Assembly: GCF_001550065.1 (NCBI RefSeq)
Contig: NZ_LRUB01000002.1
Span: 460,882-524,881, forward strand
Direction of reading: 5' to 3'
Source: Kordiimonas lipolytica
GTDB taxonomy: Bacteria > Pseudomonadota > Alphaproteobacteria > Sphingomonadales > Kordiimonadaceae
DNA: 64,000 bases
Under the pieces are notes generated by a model. It made no database searches, was not told the DNA's origin, and saw only the letters and a list, made by a program, of their open reading frames with translations. Made by a program: the position numbers and the translations under genes. Shown piece by piece: positions 1-8,901 of this stretch (the stretch's first letter is position 1; every line of letters starts with the position of its first letter).

Positions 1-168
1 TACTGCGACCGCCTGGTGCTCTTGCACCAAGGCGGCGTTCTGGCGTCTGGTAGCCCCGCTGAAGTGCTGACCGACGCGAACCTCGAGACCGCTTTCCAGG
101 TGAAGGTCGCCCGATGGACCGAGGGCGGGGAGCAGTTTTTGGCGCCCCACGCCGCAAACGGGGGATAG
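1..168 (+). CDS. ABC transporter ATP-binding protein, C-terminal fragment
   Basis: The window opens inside this gene; 55 codons remain in frame 1 before a TAG stop. The visible residues (YCDRLVLLHQGG, then SGSPAEVL) match the region just after the H-loop of FecE/BtuD-type importer ATPases. The stop lies 3 bases before the cobyric acid synthase start, so the two genes are almost certainly co-transcribed. That neighbour suggests uptake of a corrinoid or iron-chelate. The substrate is inferred from context only, because the Walker motifs lie outside the window. Confidence 0.75.
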   Translation, partial: YCDRLVLLHQGGVLASGSPAEVLTDANLETAFQVKVARWTEGGEQFLAPHAANGG

Positions 169-171
169 GCC

Positions 172-1629
172 GTGGCCCGCTCGCTCATGCTGCAGGGCAC
201 GGGCTCTGACGTTGGCAAGTCCGTGTTGGTGGCGGGGCTGTGCCGCGCCTTCCACAATCGTGGACTGAAAGTCCGGCCCTTCAAGCCGCAGAATATGTCG
301 AACAATGCCGCCGTCGCCAAAGAGGGTGGCGAGATCGGCCGCGCCCAGTGGCTGCAGGCCCGCGCCGCGCGCGTTCCTCCAAGCGTTCATATGAACCCGG
401 TTCTTCTGAAGCCCGAAAGCGATACAGGTGCGCAGATTGTGCTGCAGGGTCAGGTTTACGGCAGGGCTGAGGCTCATACCTATCAGGAATGCAAGCAGGA
501 CCTGTTCGCGCGCGTGATTGAGAGCTATGAGCGCCTGAAGGCGGAAGCCGATCTTGTGCTGGTGGAAGGTGCCGGGAGCCCGGCGGAAGTGAACCTGCGG
601 GCCACGGATATTGCCAATATGGGCTTCGCACTGCCGACCCAAACCCCCGTGGCGCTGGTGGGGGACATTAACCGGGGTGGTGTTATCGCCGCCGTTGTGG
701 GCACGTATGCCCTGCTGCCGCCTGAGGAACGCGCCCTGATCAAGGGTGTGATCATCAACCAGTTCCGGGGCGATGTACGCCTGTTTGATGGCGGCCTCAA
801 AACGATCACGGAAGTTACAGGCTGGCAGGACTTTGGCGTTGTGCCTTTCCTGCGCTGCGTGCGCGACCTTCCGGCGGAGGATGCTGTGGTGCTTGAGGGG
901 GCGAGTGAAAAACGCAAGGGCCATCTGCGCATCGTCGTGCCCATGCTGCCGCGTATTGCCAATTTTGATGATCTGGACCCCTTGCGAGCGGAGCCGGGTG
1001 TGGAGGTGATTTTCATACGTCCAGGCACACCGTTGCCGCGTGACGGGGACCTAATTGTGTTGCCTGGAACCAAAGCGACCATCGCTGACCTCAGGTTTCT
1101 CAAGGCCGAAGGCTGGGATCTGGACATCAAGGCCCATGTGCGAACCGGTGGACGCGTGCTGGGCATTTGCGGCGGCTATCAGATGCTGGGCATTAGGGTG
1201 TCTGACCCGAACGGCGTGGAAGGTGCAACCGGTGAAGAAGAGGGACTTGGCCTGTTGAATGTTGAGACCATCCTGCAGAAGAACAAGGAAGTGCGTGAGG
1301 TGATGGCACACGCGCCGGTGCTTGGTGTGGACCTTGTCGGATACGAAATCCATACAGGCGATACCATTAGCATGGGCTCTGGTAGCCCCTTCATTCTTTC
1401 TGGAGGGGCAAGCTTAGGTGTTATGTCTAAAGATGGTCGTGTGATGGGAACATATGTGCACGGTCTTTTTGAGAAAGCAGCCTTTAGGCAGGCCTTTCTC
1501 AGTCGCTGTGGGAAAGCAGGGGAAACATTACAGGATCATAGCCAAAGGGTAGACCAAACGCTGGATGATCTGGCTGAAGCCCTTGAAAAGCACCTTGATC
1601 TTGATGCCCTTTATGCGGCAAGCAGATAA
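172..1629 (+). CDS. cobQ: Cobyric acid synthase (adenosylcobyrate amidation)
   Basis: CobQ amidates four side-chain carboxylates of adenosylcobyrinic a,c-diamide, using glutamine and ATP, late in cobalamin synthesis in the cytoplasm. At 485 residues it has the family's usual length. The N-terminus carries the dethiobiotin-synthetase-like P-loop (GTGSDVGKS, residues 8-16). The C-terminal class-I glutamine amidotransferase domain has its nucleophile Cys333 in GICGGYQ and the catalytic His in YVHGLFE. The start is GTG, 3 bases after the stop of the upstream ABC ATPase. This pairing suggests a shared corrinoid uptake and synthesis unit extending left of the window. Confidence 0.95.
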   Translation: MARSLMLQGTGSDVGKSVLVAGLCRAFHNRGLKVRPFKPQNMSNNAAVAKEGGEIGRAQWLQARAARVPPSVHMNPVLLKPESDTGAQIVLQGQVYGRAEAHTYQECKQDLFARVIESYERLKAEADLVLVEGAGSPAEVNLRATDIANMGFALPTQTPVALVGDINRGGVIAAVVGTYALLPPEERALIKGVIINQFRGDVRLFDGGLKTITEVTGWQDFGVVPFLRCVRDLPAEDAVVLEGASEKRKGHLRIVVPMLPRIANFDDLDPLRAEPGVEVIFIRPGTPLPRDGDLIVLPGTKATIADLRFLKAEGWDLDIKAHVRTGGRVLGICGGYQMLGIRVSDPNGVEGATGEEEGLGLLNVETILQKNKEVREVMAHAPVLGVDLVGYEIHTGDTISMGSGSPFILSGGASLGVMSKDGRVMGTYVHGLFEKAAFRQAFLSRCGKAGETLQDHSQRVDQTLDDLAEALEKHLDLDALYAASR

Positions 1630-1665
1630 ACAGGCGAGCAGCCAAGGCTACCAAGGGACAGGGCC

Positions 1666-2277
1666 ATGGAAAATTTACTGACCATCTTCGATATCGCGGG
1701 CATCTTCGTGTTCGCTGTTTCCGGTGCACTGGCGGCGGTCAGAAACGGTATGGACCTGTTCGGGATTATTGTGCTTGCGCTGATGCCAGCTGTTGGCGGC
1801 GGAACCCTTCGCGACCTGATGCTGGACCAGCCAGTTTTCTGGATCGAAGGCACGCAGACCATCTGGATCGCACTTGGCGCAGCTTTCCTGACTTTTCTGG
1901 GGGCACGCTACCTGGATGGCAAGCGCTTGAAGTGGCTTGCCTGGGCGGATGCGATCGGTCTGTCGCTCTTTTGCGTGGTGGGTGCGGAAAAAGCACTAGA
2001 CGTCTCAGGCAGCATGCTTGTGGCAACCATGATGGGTGTTGTGACCGGCGTTGCGGGCGGTATCATCCGTGATGTCATCTGCAACGAAATCCCGTTCGTG
2101 ATGAAAAGAGGCGAGATTTACGCCACGGCCGCCTTCTTTGGTGCCGGGGCTTTCTGCTTGCTGGTCTATGTCGGTGTTGCGGGACCCATCGCGTTATGGC
2201 TTGCCATGCTTGGGGCTTTCCTGATGCGCGCCGGCGGCATCGTTAAGGGCTGGACGCTGCCGCAGGCACTGCACTAG
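1666..2277 (+). CDS. TRIC/YadS-family membrane channel protein
   Basis: This 203-residue polytopic membrane protein belongs to the bacterial TRIC family (formerly UPF0126, YadS/YvgT-like), predicted to form trimeric cation channels. It shows the two-fold internal repeat typical of the family: GALAAVRNGMDLFG followed by GGGTLRDLML in the first half, and VTGVAGGIIRDVICNEIPF in the second. The ATG follows an AGGGAC-like ribosome site. It reads in the same direction as cobQ, 36 bases downstream, and converges on the DUF2855 gene 6 bases away. Physiological ion specificity cannot be read from the sequence. Confidence 0.85.
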   Translation: MENLLTIFDIAGIFVFAVSGALAAVRNGMDLFGIIVLALMPAVGGGTLRDLMLDQPVFWIEGTQTIWIALGAAFLTFLGARYLDGKRLKWLAWADAIGLSLFCVVGAEKALDVSGSMLVATMMGVVTGVAGGIIRDVICNEIPFVMKRGEIYATAAFFGAGAFCLLVYVGVAGPIALWLAMLGAFLMRAGGIVKGWTLPQALH

Positions 2278-2283
2278 TGCGAC

Positions 2284-3360
2284 CTAGAAGCTCAGTATCT
2301 GCCCGGCCTTTGGGTCTACGCGGCCATCGACCATGTCTGAATAGATGCTCAGCATCAGGCTGGGGCCTTTGTGGCGCTCAATCTCAATCCAGCTGGCGGC
2401 AGGTTTGATGAAGCTGAGCCAGGCTTCAGCCGTATTTTTCTGGAATCCTTCAGGGCCCCAGTCTGCCAGCCGTTTCTGGCCCTGGGACGGGGCAAAAAAC
2501 ATGGTTGGCTTGGCACCGGGCAGGTTCGAATTGTCGCCCATCTCATCCCAGTGGGACGCGCCAACCGCACAGCTATAGACCAGATTGTCGCCGAAATGCG
2601 TATGCACATCGGTCCGCACCTGGCCGCTACCGGCCATATCAATATAGATGGTCTTCTTTGACGCATCCAGGCTGGCTACGTCGCCGTATGCCACGGCCTT
2701 GTCGTAACAGCCAAGGCTTTCAACGAAGCCAATGTTGCCGGGGGACGTGAGCCCGATCACATGGGTGCCGTCCCGTTTGGCCAATTGGAAGGCTGCGCCG
2801 AATGCCGTTTTTGAGGAGGCGCTTGAAAGCACAACCTGCGTGGCACCGAAAAAATCATTGTCTGCCATGAAATCATCGATCAGAAAGCTGGTCATGAACA
2901 GGGGGCGGAAGATCATCTGCAGGTCTTCCATGCTTTCTACATAGCCCGGATCAGTGGCGGCATTGACATACTGGTTATAGACGATTGCGAGCTCTGCCCT
3001 GTGCGGGCTGCCGTCCAGGAAACCGCCGGGGGTGACTTTTGCGGGCCTCACTACCAGATGCGTGGACATCGGGTAGTATCCGTAGAAGCGTTCGCCTACT
3101 TTCACGCCAGGATGGTTGCTGGCTTCCACATCTGCAAAGCCCCAAACCGGGATACGGCCCCAGCCATTTTCGGCCGGGAAAAATTGCCAGTATTTCATCA
3201 CGTCACCGAAGGCAGCGTATGTCACATTGTTAGCTGTGAAGGCGAACCGGTCCAGCTTCAGCAGCACTTCGCCATCCTTCAAATCAGGCAGGTCGTGGCT
3301 TCTGAACTCGGTCTTGTGGAGGTCCGCTTTGGCGACCAGAAAATCGGTGCACTGTGTCAT
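2284..3360 (-). CDS. DUF2855 family protein
   Basis: This 358-residue cytosolic protein is recognised as DUF2855 by its N-terminus (LDRFAFTANNVTYAAFGD) and a middle segment resembling a medium-chain dehydrogenase/reductase Rossmann core (VVLSSASSKTAFGAAF, then VIGLTSPGN). The architecture suggests a quinone-oxidoreductase-like fold, but the family has no assigned reaction that I know. It has no signal peptide. It stands alone, divergent from the MscS gene and convergent with the TRIC gene, so context gives no pathway. Confidence 0.8.
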   Translation of the reverse strand: MTQCTDFLVAKADLHKTEFRSHDLPDLKDGEVLLKLDRFAFTANNVTYAAFGDVMKYWQFFPAENGWGRIPVWGFADVEASNHPGVKVGERFYGYYPMSTHLVVRPAKVTPGGFLDGSPHRAELAIVYNQYVNAATDPGYVESMEDLQMIFRPLFMTSFLIDDFMADNDFFGATQVVLSSASSKTAFGAAFQLAKRDGTHVIGLTSPGNIGFVESLGCYDKAVAYGDVASLDASKKTIYIDMAGSGQVRTDVHTHFGDNLVYSCAVGASHWDEMGDNSNLPGAKPTMFFAPSQGQKRLADWGPEGFQKNTAEAWLSFIKPAASWIEIERHKGPSLMLSIYSDMVDGRVDPKAGQILSF

Positions 3361-3500
3361 GTGATGCTCTTTTGCCCATGGTTTTTATTTTGTCCGTTAG
3401 ACATGACCTAGGGTGAAGCTTTTTGCATTCAACTGCTCTTGTCGCTGCCGCGCCAAAAAGGCATACTGCGTTCAATTGGGGATCCTGGAGGACGGATACT

Positions 3501-4325
3501 ATGGAATTTTTCAATACTGACGAGCTTGATACCGACAAGCTGGTGGCGCAGGCCACGGACATGGGCCTTACGATTATCGCTGCCATCCTGGTACTGATTA
3601 TCGGTCTTTGGCTGGCCGGCGTGGTGGAGCGGCGCCTGAACGCCATGTTCAAGCGAAGTGACAAGATTGATGCAACTGTTTCGACCTTCCTGGCGAGCCT
3701 TGCGAAATATGTTGTGATTATATTCACGGGTATCGCGCTTCTGGACCAATTTGGTATCGAAACCACATCGCTTGTGGCCGTGCTTGGTGCTGCGGGTCTT
3801 GCGATCGGTCTCGCGCTGCAGGGCACGCTTTCGAACCTGGCGGCGGGTGTGATGCTGCTGATTTTCCGGCCTTTCAAAGTGGGGCAATTTGTGGAGGTGG
3901 GCGGTCATGCTGGCACGGTAAAGGGTATTTCCCTGTTCCTGACCAAGCTGGATACCGGTGACAATGTGCGCATCACCATCCCCAACAATTCGGTATGGGG
4001 CAGCTCCATCCGCAACTTCAACCATCATGATACGCGCCGCCTTCAAATCGTTTACGGCATCGGCTATGGCGACGATATAGACAAGGCGATGGCTATTATC
4101 AAAAGCTGTATCGAGGCAGACGAGCGCTGCATGAAAGACCCAGAGCCGGTGATCGCAGTGACGTCTCTTGGCGAGAGCTCCGTGGATATCATGGTGCGGG
4201 TGTGGTGTGCGTCTGGGGACTATTGGGCGCTGAACTGGCATCTTCTGAAAACCGTCAAGGAGCGGTTCGACGCTGATGGTGTCTCGATCCCCTATCCTTG
4301 TCGCACCATCTATCAGGGCGAATAA
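3501..4325 (+). CDS. MscS-family mechanosensitive ion channel
   Basis: This small-conductance mechanosensitive channel releases osmolytes on hypo-osmotic shock across the inner membrane. The start is set at the ATG preceded by TGGAGGA; the open frame runs 26 codons further upstream without a ribosome site. With this start the product is 274 residues, close to E. coli MscS (286). Three N-terminal transmembrane segments are visible. The pore helix is rich in Gly and Ala (VLGAAGLAIGLALQGTLSNLAAG), and the beta domain follows (RPFKVGQFVEVGG, then ITIPNNSVWG). It appears monocistronic. Confidence 0.93.
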   Translation: MEFFNTDELDTDKLVAQATDMGLTIIAAILVLIIGLWLAGVVERRLNAMFKRSDKIDATVSTFLASLAKYVVIIFTGIALLDQFGIETTSLVAVLGAAGLAIGLALQGTLSNLAAGVMLLIFRPFKVGQFVEVGGHAGTVKGISLFLTKLDTGDNVRITIPNNSVWGSSIRNFNHHDTRRLQIVYGIGYGDDIDKAMAIIKSCIEADERCMKDPEPVIAVTSLGESSVDIMVRVWCASGDYWALNWHLLKTVKERFDADGVSIPYPCRTIYQGE

Positions 4326-4508
4326 GGCGCAAGACTACATCTTTCGTTTAAAAAAATCGTTCAGGGCAGCCTGTGGTCAGTCAAAACCATTTCATTGGTT
4401 GACTGCGCCCGGGCTGCCCTGTTTTATGTCGCGGGTGGGCCCTGCGGCTGGGTGGTGCAGGGCCTTAGGAAAATAAGAATATCTCGTTACAGCTCCTGGA
4501 GGGGATCA

Positions 4509-6605
4509 ATGATTAAAGCAGTACTCAAGTCGTCCGTTGCGGCGACGGCTCTGTTGCTTGCGGCGTGCGGCAACAGCGAACAATCGAATGACGCACCGGC
4601 GAACGAGCAGGTCGTTGCTAAAGCAGACGTGACGCCTGAACTAGGCAGCTTCGGTGTTGACCTGACCGCACAGAAAACCAGCGTCAAGCCGGGCGACAAC
4701 TTCTTCGAATATATGAACGGGACCTGGCTCGACACGTTTGAGTTGCCGGCTGACCGCACCAACTATGGCGCCTTCACTGTGTTGGCCGAACGGTCCCGCG
4801 ACCGGACCAAAGCCATCATCGACGAAGTGACCGCGGGTGATTTCCCGCAAGGGTCCGTCGAACAGAAGATCGGCGACTATTACAACAGCTACATGGATGT
4901 GGAAGCGATCAATGCGCGTGGCATTGAGCCCCTGCGTCCGCTGTTGGATGAAATCGCGGCTGTCGAAGACGTGACGGGACTGACCCGCATGTTCGGTCGT
5001 GAAGGCATGGACAGCATGATTTCGCCAGTATCCGGCGGCCTTGGCATCGATCGCGAAAACCCGGACTATTATATCCTGAACCTCGGCCTTGGCGGCCTTG
5101 GCCTGCCGGACCGCGACTATTATCTGGACGACAGTGAACGCTTCCAGGGCATCCGTGACGCCTATAAAGCCCACATCGCAGAGATGCTCGGCTTCGCGGG
5201 CGTAAGTGCGGAAGACGCAGCTGCACAGGCAGAAACCATTCTGGCACTTGAGACCAGGCTGGCTGAGAAACAGTGGGAACGTGCAGACCGCCGCGACCGC
5301 ACCAAGAACTTCAACCCGACCACCATGGAAGAGCTGAAGGCGAACTACACAGGGTTCGATTGGGACGCTTTCTTCGCGGCAGGCGGCATTGAAGGCCTGG
5401 CGAAAGTGAACGTAAGCGGCCCGCAGCCGCTGAAGGATGCTATCGCGCTGGTGAACGAGATCCCGGTGGCTGATTGGAAGGCCTACCTGACCTATCATAC
5501 CATTTCGAACCACGCGGCGATCCTGTCCGAGGAAATTGATACGGCTAACTTCAACTTCTTTGGCAAGACACTGCGCGGCCAACAGGAACAGCAGGACCGA
5601 TGGAAGCGTGCAACGGCACGTGTCGGCGCCCTGAATGCCCTGGGTGAGGCTATTGGTCAGGTATATGTGAAGCGTCATTTCCCACCTGAAGCGAAGGCCG
5701 AGATGGTCAAGCTGGTGGAGAACCTGCGCACGGCCATGGGCCAGCGGATCGACGGCCTTGACTGGATGGGTGAAGAAACCAAGAAGGAAGCGCATGCCAA
5801 GCTTGCCTCCTTCAATCCGAAGATCGGTTACCCGAACAAATGGAAAGACCTGTCGAAGATCGACATCAAGGAAGGTGACCTGTTCGCCAACGCCAAAGCG
5901 ATCGACGCCTTCAATTATGAAGATCTGCTGGGCCGCTTCAAGCGCAAGACCGACAAGGACGAGTGGTTTATGACGCCACAAACGGTCAACGCCTACTATA
6001 ACCCGCAGTTCAACGAGATCGTATTCCCGGCGGCAATCCTGCAGCCTCCGTTCTTTGATCTGGGTGCAGACCCGGCTGTCAACTATGGCGGCATTGGTGC
6101 AGTGATCGGCCACGAAATGGGTCACGGCTTCGATGACCAAGGGTCCAAATCTGACGCCACAGGCGTGCAGCGCAACTGGTGGACCGACGAGGATCGCGCG
6201 GCGTTTGAGAAGCTGACGTCCGTGCTTGGCGCGCAGTATGACCAGTATGAGCCGGTACCTGGCAACCATGTGGACGGCACTTTCACCATGGGTGAAAATA
6301 TTGGTGACCTTGGTGGCCTGCGCATGGCTTACACGGCCTACAAGCTGTCTTTGGGCGGCAAGGAAGCGCCAGTGATTGACGGCCTGACCGGCGACCAGCG
6401 CTTCTTCATGGCCTGGGCGCAGGTTTGGAAGCGCAAGTATGCAGAAGAAGAACTTCTGAACCGCCTGAAGTCTGACCCGCACAGCCCGTCTGAATACCGG
6501 ACCAACGGCATCGTGCGTAACATGGATGAATGGTACGAAGCCTTCGACGTGAAGGAAGGCGATGCGCTTTACCTGCCGCCGGAAGAGCGCGTGCAAATCT
6601 GGTAA
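4509..6605 (+). CDS. M13-family metallopeptidase lipoprotein (PepO/neprilysin-like)
   Basis: This zinc endopeptidase is predicted to sit on the periplasmic side as a lipoprotein. The start at 4509 follows a GGAGGGG ribosome site and gives a lipoprotein signal ending in LLLAAC; the open frame extends 38 codons upstream without support. The 698-residue product has the M13 N-terminal domain from about residue 50 and the substrate motif NAYYNP. Zinc ligands are visible in HEMGH (His535, Glu536, His539), with the third ligand Glu596 in ENIGDLGG. Such enzymes cleave short peptides. The gene is followed by a strong terminator and appears monocistronic. Confidence 0.94.
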   Translation: MIKAVLKSSVAATALLLAACGNSEQSNDAPANEQVVAKADVTPELGSFGVDLTAQKTSVKPGDNFFEYMNGTWLDTFELPADRTNYGAFTVLAERSRDRTKAIIDEVTAGDFPQGSVEQKIGDYYNSYMDVEAINARGIEPLRPLLDEIAAVEDVTGLTRMFGREGMDSMISPVSGGLGIDRENPDYYILNLGLGGLGLPDRDYYLDDSERFQGIRDAYKAHIAEMLGFAGVSAEDAAAQAETILALETRLAEKQWERADRRDRTKNFNPTTMEELKANYTGFDWDAFFAAGGIEGLAKVNVSGPQPLKDAIALVNEIPVADWKAYLTYHTISNHAAILSEEIDTANFNFFGKTLRGQQEQQDRWKRATARVGALNALGEAIGQVYVKRHFPPEAKAEMVKLVENLRTAMGQRIDGLDWMGEETKKEAHAKLASFNPKIGYPNKWKDLSKIDIKEGDLFANAKAIDAFNYEDLLGRFKRKTDKDEWFMTPQTVNAYYNPQFNEIVFPAAILQPPFFDLGADPAVNYGGIGAVIGHEMGHGFDDQGSKSDATGVQRNWWTDEDRAAFEKLTSVLGAQYDQYEPVPGNHVDGTFTMGENIGDLGGLRMAYTAYKLSLGGKEAPVIDGLTGDQRFFMAWAQVWKRKYAEEELLNRLKSDPHSPSEYRTNGIVRNMDEWYEAFDVKEGDALYLPPEERVQIW

Positions 6606-6628
6606 TCCAGTATCACGAGAAGATTGGG

Positions 6629-6657
6629 AAGGGCCGGTTTTCCGGCCCTTTTCTTTT
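6629..6657 (+). terminator. Rho-independent terminator after M13 peptidase
   Basis: A perfect 7-bp GGGCCGG/CCGGCCC stem with a TTTT loop is followed by a T-rich tract, 24 bases after the peptidase stop. A near copy of this hairpin ends the next gene. Confidence 0.9.
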
Positions 6658-6732
6658 GGGCTGTTCCGGGTTTTCACAAACGGCTGATTTCGGCGTCTTT
6701 TTTGCGAGACTGATCAAGAGCAGGAGGGAGAT

Positions 6733-7062
6733 ATGTCAGGAAAATCACCAGTCACCATCACCGTTGTTACAGAGAACAATACAGGCGGGAATATTTCTGA
6801 AGTGAAAGTTACCGTGGGCGGAGAAGTGATCGACAATCTGACCGGCCTCGGCAAAGGCGCAAGTTCGCTGCCAAACCAATATAGCGGCCCTTCCGGCGAT
6901 TTGGCCTGGACAGTGTCTTTCAGGGATGATGACGGAAACAAGAAAGCTGGCTCTGTCGATAGCGGCGCAACCAAGGCTGACCACAGCGCAAAGGTCATCC
7001 TGAATGCAGACGATTTCAATGTTAGTAAGCCAAGCGGTGATGCCACAGGCGACTATGACTAA
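6733..7062 (+). CDS. Small acidic protein of unknown function, paralogue A
   Basis: I do not recognise this 109-residue protein. It starts at an ATG with a strong GGAGGG ribosome site. It has no signal peptide, no cysteine and no membrane segment. The composition (many V/T/G/N/D, alternating hydrophobic residues, TGGN then GPSGD turns) suggests an all-beta fold, and the tail is Asp-rich. The gene immediately downstream encodes a clear paralogue, about one third identical by eye, sharing NxTGGxI, the VK pair, SLPxxYxGPxG and the DDF/GDF-xVxK ending. Each copy has its own leader and follows its own terminator hairpin. Confidence 0.75.
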   Translation: MSGKSPVTITVVTENNTGGNISEVKVTVGGEVIDNLTGLGKGASSLPNQYSGPSGDLAWTVSFRDDDGNKKAGSVDSGATKADHSAKVILNADDFNVSKPSGDATGDYD

Positions 7063-7090
7063 CGCTTTCCAAGCAATGACAGAATGATTG

Positions 7091-7118
7091 AAGGGCCGGT
7101 TTTTCCGGTCCTTTTTCT
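7091..7118 (+). terminator. Rho-independent terminator after paralogue A
   Basis: An AGGGCCGG/CCGGTCCT stem with a T-rich loop is followed by TTTTTC. The stem and loop are almost the same as those of the hairpin at 6629-6657, consistent with a duplicated transcription unit. Confidence 0.85.
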
Positions 7119-7183
7119 TGTTCACAAAATCCAAATTGACGCGTCTGCCCGTTAGCGAGCATTTCGGTTAGACGGAGGGCGTC

Positions 7184-7510
7184 GTGCGACGGCACAGAAT
7201 GGTCAATATGATCCTGGTAGCGGCCAACAGGACAGGCGGCCCAATAGAACAGGTCAAGATTGCGATTGGAAGCAAGATGCTGGTGTGTCTGCCGAAGCTG
7301 GCGGCGGGGGAGATGTCCTTGCCAACGGAGTATAATGGGCCGACCGGGTCTCATGTCTGGCGCGTATGGCTGGTGGATGAAAACGGCAAACGCCGACGGG
7401 GCAAGGCCATTTGCCCGGTCACTCGCAAGGATGACAACAGGTGTGCTGTTGTTACCCTGCATCTGGGCGATTTTGTTGTTACCAAACGGCGTTGCCGCGC
7501 TGTTTCTTAA
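7184..7510 (+). CDS. Small basic protein of unknown function, paralogue B
   Basis: This 108-residue tandem paralogue of the preceding gene uses a GTG start with a GGAGG ribosome site 5 bases upstream. It keeps the paralogue landmarks (NRTGGPI, QVK, SLPTEYNGPTG, GDFVVTK) but has become basic and cysteine-containing, with RRRGK in the middle and KRRCRAVS at the end, whereas copy A is acidic. The charge swap suggests divergence after duplication: either two partners with different ligands, or relaxed selection on copy B. Function is unknown and I see no signal peptide. Confidence 0.65.
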   Translation: MRRHRMVNMILVAANRTGGPIEQVKIAIGSKMLVCLPKLAAGEMSLPTEYNGPTGSHVWRVWLVDENGKRRRGKAICPVTRKDDNRCAVVTLHLGDFVVTKRRCRAVS

Positions 7511-7713
7511 ACAGTGCTGTTTTTTGAAGCTGAGTGAAAATTTTTGCTTCACAAACATAAATGCCGGGCGTCAGGCGTAATGGGGTATGTTTGTGCAGTA
7601 TTCGGTTCAGTCGCGCTGTATGCACTTTTTGTCGCATTTTTCTGGTGCCCTCGGGCCTGCTTCCCATATGACTGCGGTTGAATTCAATGTCCAATCGTGG
7701 GGGAGGGGCACAG

Positions 7714-8853
7714 ATGACCGATGCTGTTTTGGCGGTTGTTGCTGCAGTATTTCTTTTATCAGTTTCCGCTTTTTCAACAAACGCTGAGCCGAGGGAGCAA
7801 CCGGAGGTGCGCATGCTGCCTGGCGGCACCTATATTTTATATGGTGGCGCTGACTTGGGGTCCTCCGTTGGAGTGGTTGAAACGCAGGACGGCCTTGTCT
7901 TGATCGACACGATGGAAGCCGGTGCCGCAGACCAGCTCGGGCAGGCCCTGCGTCGGCTTTCAAAGAAGCCTGTAAGTCATATATTCAACACGCACGGACA
8001 CCGGGATCATTCAGGTGGTAATGACGTCTTCCTTCGCCAGGGCGCTCGCCTCATGGACTATCAGGTGCTGATGGCAAGCCGCGATGAGGTGAGTGGATTG
8101 GGTGATGCGCTTACGCTTGCACTGGGCGGTGTGCGGATTGAGATTCATGCAATCGCCGCCCACACGTCAGGCGATATCGTTGTTTTTTTGCCGGATCAGA
8201 ATGTTATCTTCATGGGGGATACATTCACAACAAACTGGCATCCCACCTTTTATGCGGGTGGTGAAACAGGGCAGCTTGCGGTGATCGACAAGGTGCTTCA
8301 GCTCGCAGATGAACACACGGTGATTGTGCCGGGGCACGGCCGGGCGGGGAACCGTGACAGCCTGCTTTTGTATCGGTCTGCCTTCCGTCGCTGGATGGAG
8401 AAAATACGGGCTCTTTCGCACAAGGGCGCAAGCGTGCATGACATGCAGGCGGACCCCGAGTTGCGGCAAATCTCAGTGCGTTTCCTGCAGGATGGCAGTA
8501 CCCAAGCGTTGCCTGAATGCGCATACCAGCGCTTCGTTGAGCGTACAATCTCAACCGAGCTGATGCCGACTGACCGGGAAGTTCTTGCGCATCTGGAGGA
8601 CTATATCGGGGCGTACCGATATGAAGACGGCATTATCCTGCGGATCGAACGCGCTGATGGCGGCGTGCGCGTGACCGAAGGCGGAGCCCTGTCTGGTCTC
8701 GCTGTCCCACTATCAAAAACCCGGTTTCATTTTCGCGGGCGACTGGAGGGCGAAGGACACCTGACTTTCCAGATTGACGCCGAAGGCAAGGTTTCAGGTG
8801 TCACCTATATGGACGACGCAGAGAGCTGGTCGGCGGTCCGAATCCACAACTAG
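7714..8853 (+). CDS. Exported metallo-beta-lactamase-fold hydrolase
   Basis: This is an MBL-superfamily hydrolase, probably zinc-dependent and periplasmic. The ATG at 7714 is preferred over upstream TTG and ATG codons because a GGGAGGGG ribosome site lies 7 bases before it. It gives a clean signal peptide (AVVAAVFLLSVSAFSTNA). Metal-binding motifs are present: THGHRDHSGG, a distal His in the AAHTSGD motif, the Asp in FMGDTF and VPGHG. The C-terminal 100 residues resemble an accessory beta domain. The 379-residue length fits the GloB/quinoprotein-relay-like exported MBL group. The substrate cannot be inferred, and the gene stands alone. Confidence 0.88.
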   Translation: MTDAVLAVVAAVFLLSVSAFSTNAEPREQPEVRMLPGGTYILYGGADLGSSVGVVETQDGLVLIDTMEAGAADQLGQALRRLSKKPVSHIFNTHGHRDHSGGNDVFLRQGARLMDYQVLMASRDEVSGLGDALTLALGGVRIEIHAIAAHTSGDIVVFLPDQNVIFMGDTFTTNWHPTFYAGGETGQLAVIDKVLQLADEHTVIVPGHGRAGNRDSLLLYRSAFRRWMEKIRALSHKGASVHDMQADPELRQISVRFLQDGSTQALPECAYQRFVERTISTELMPTDREVLAHLEDYIGAYRYEDGIILRIERADGGVRVTEGGALSGLAVPLSKTRFHFRGRLEGEGHLTFQIDAEGKVSGVTYMDDAESWSAVRIHN

Positions 8854-8901
8854 TGGGGCGCCTGCTTGTCTGGTATCCTTCCCTAAACAATTGGGGATGT
8901 T

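Larger units (their letters stand above)
6629..7510 (+). repeat. Tandem duplication covering terminator, leader and gene
   Basis: The two units (about 6629-7062 and 7091-7510) share the terminator hairpin, a following TTCACAAA element, a GCGTCT-like element, a GCGAG motif before the ribosome site, and the homologous open frame. The repeat is ancient: DNA identity is low outside these landmarks. Confidence 0.6.

Noticed and set aside
4641..6677. 678-codon open frame on the minus strand
   Set aside because: It lies wholly antisense to the M13 peptidase, which has intact catalytic motifs; the frame is an effect of GC-rich codon use.
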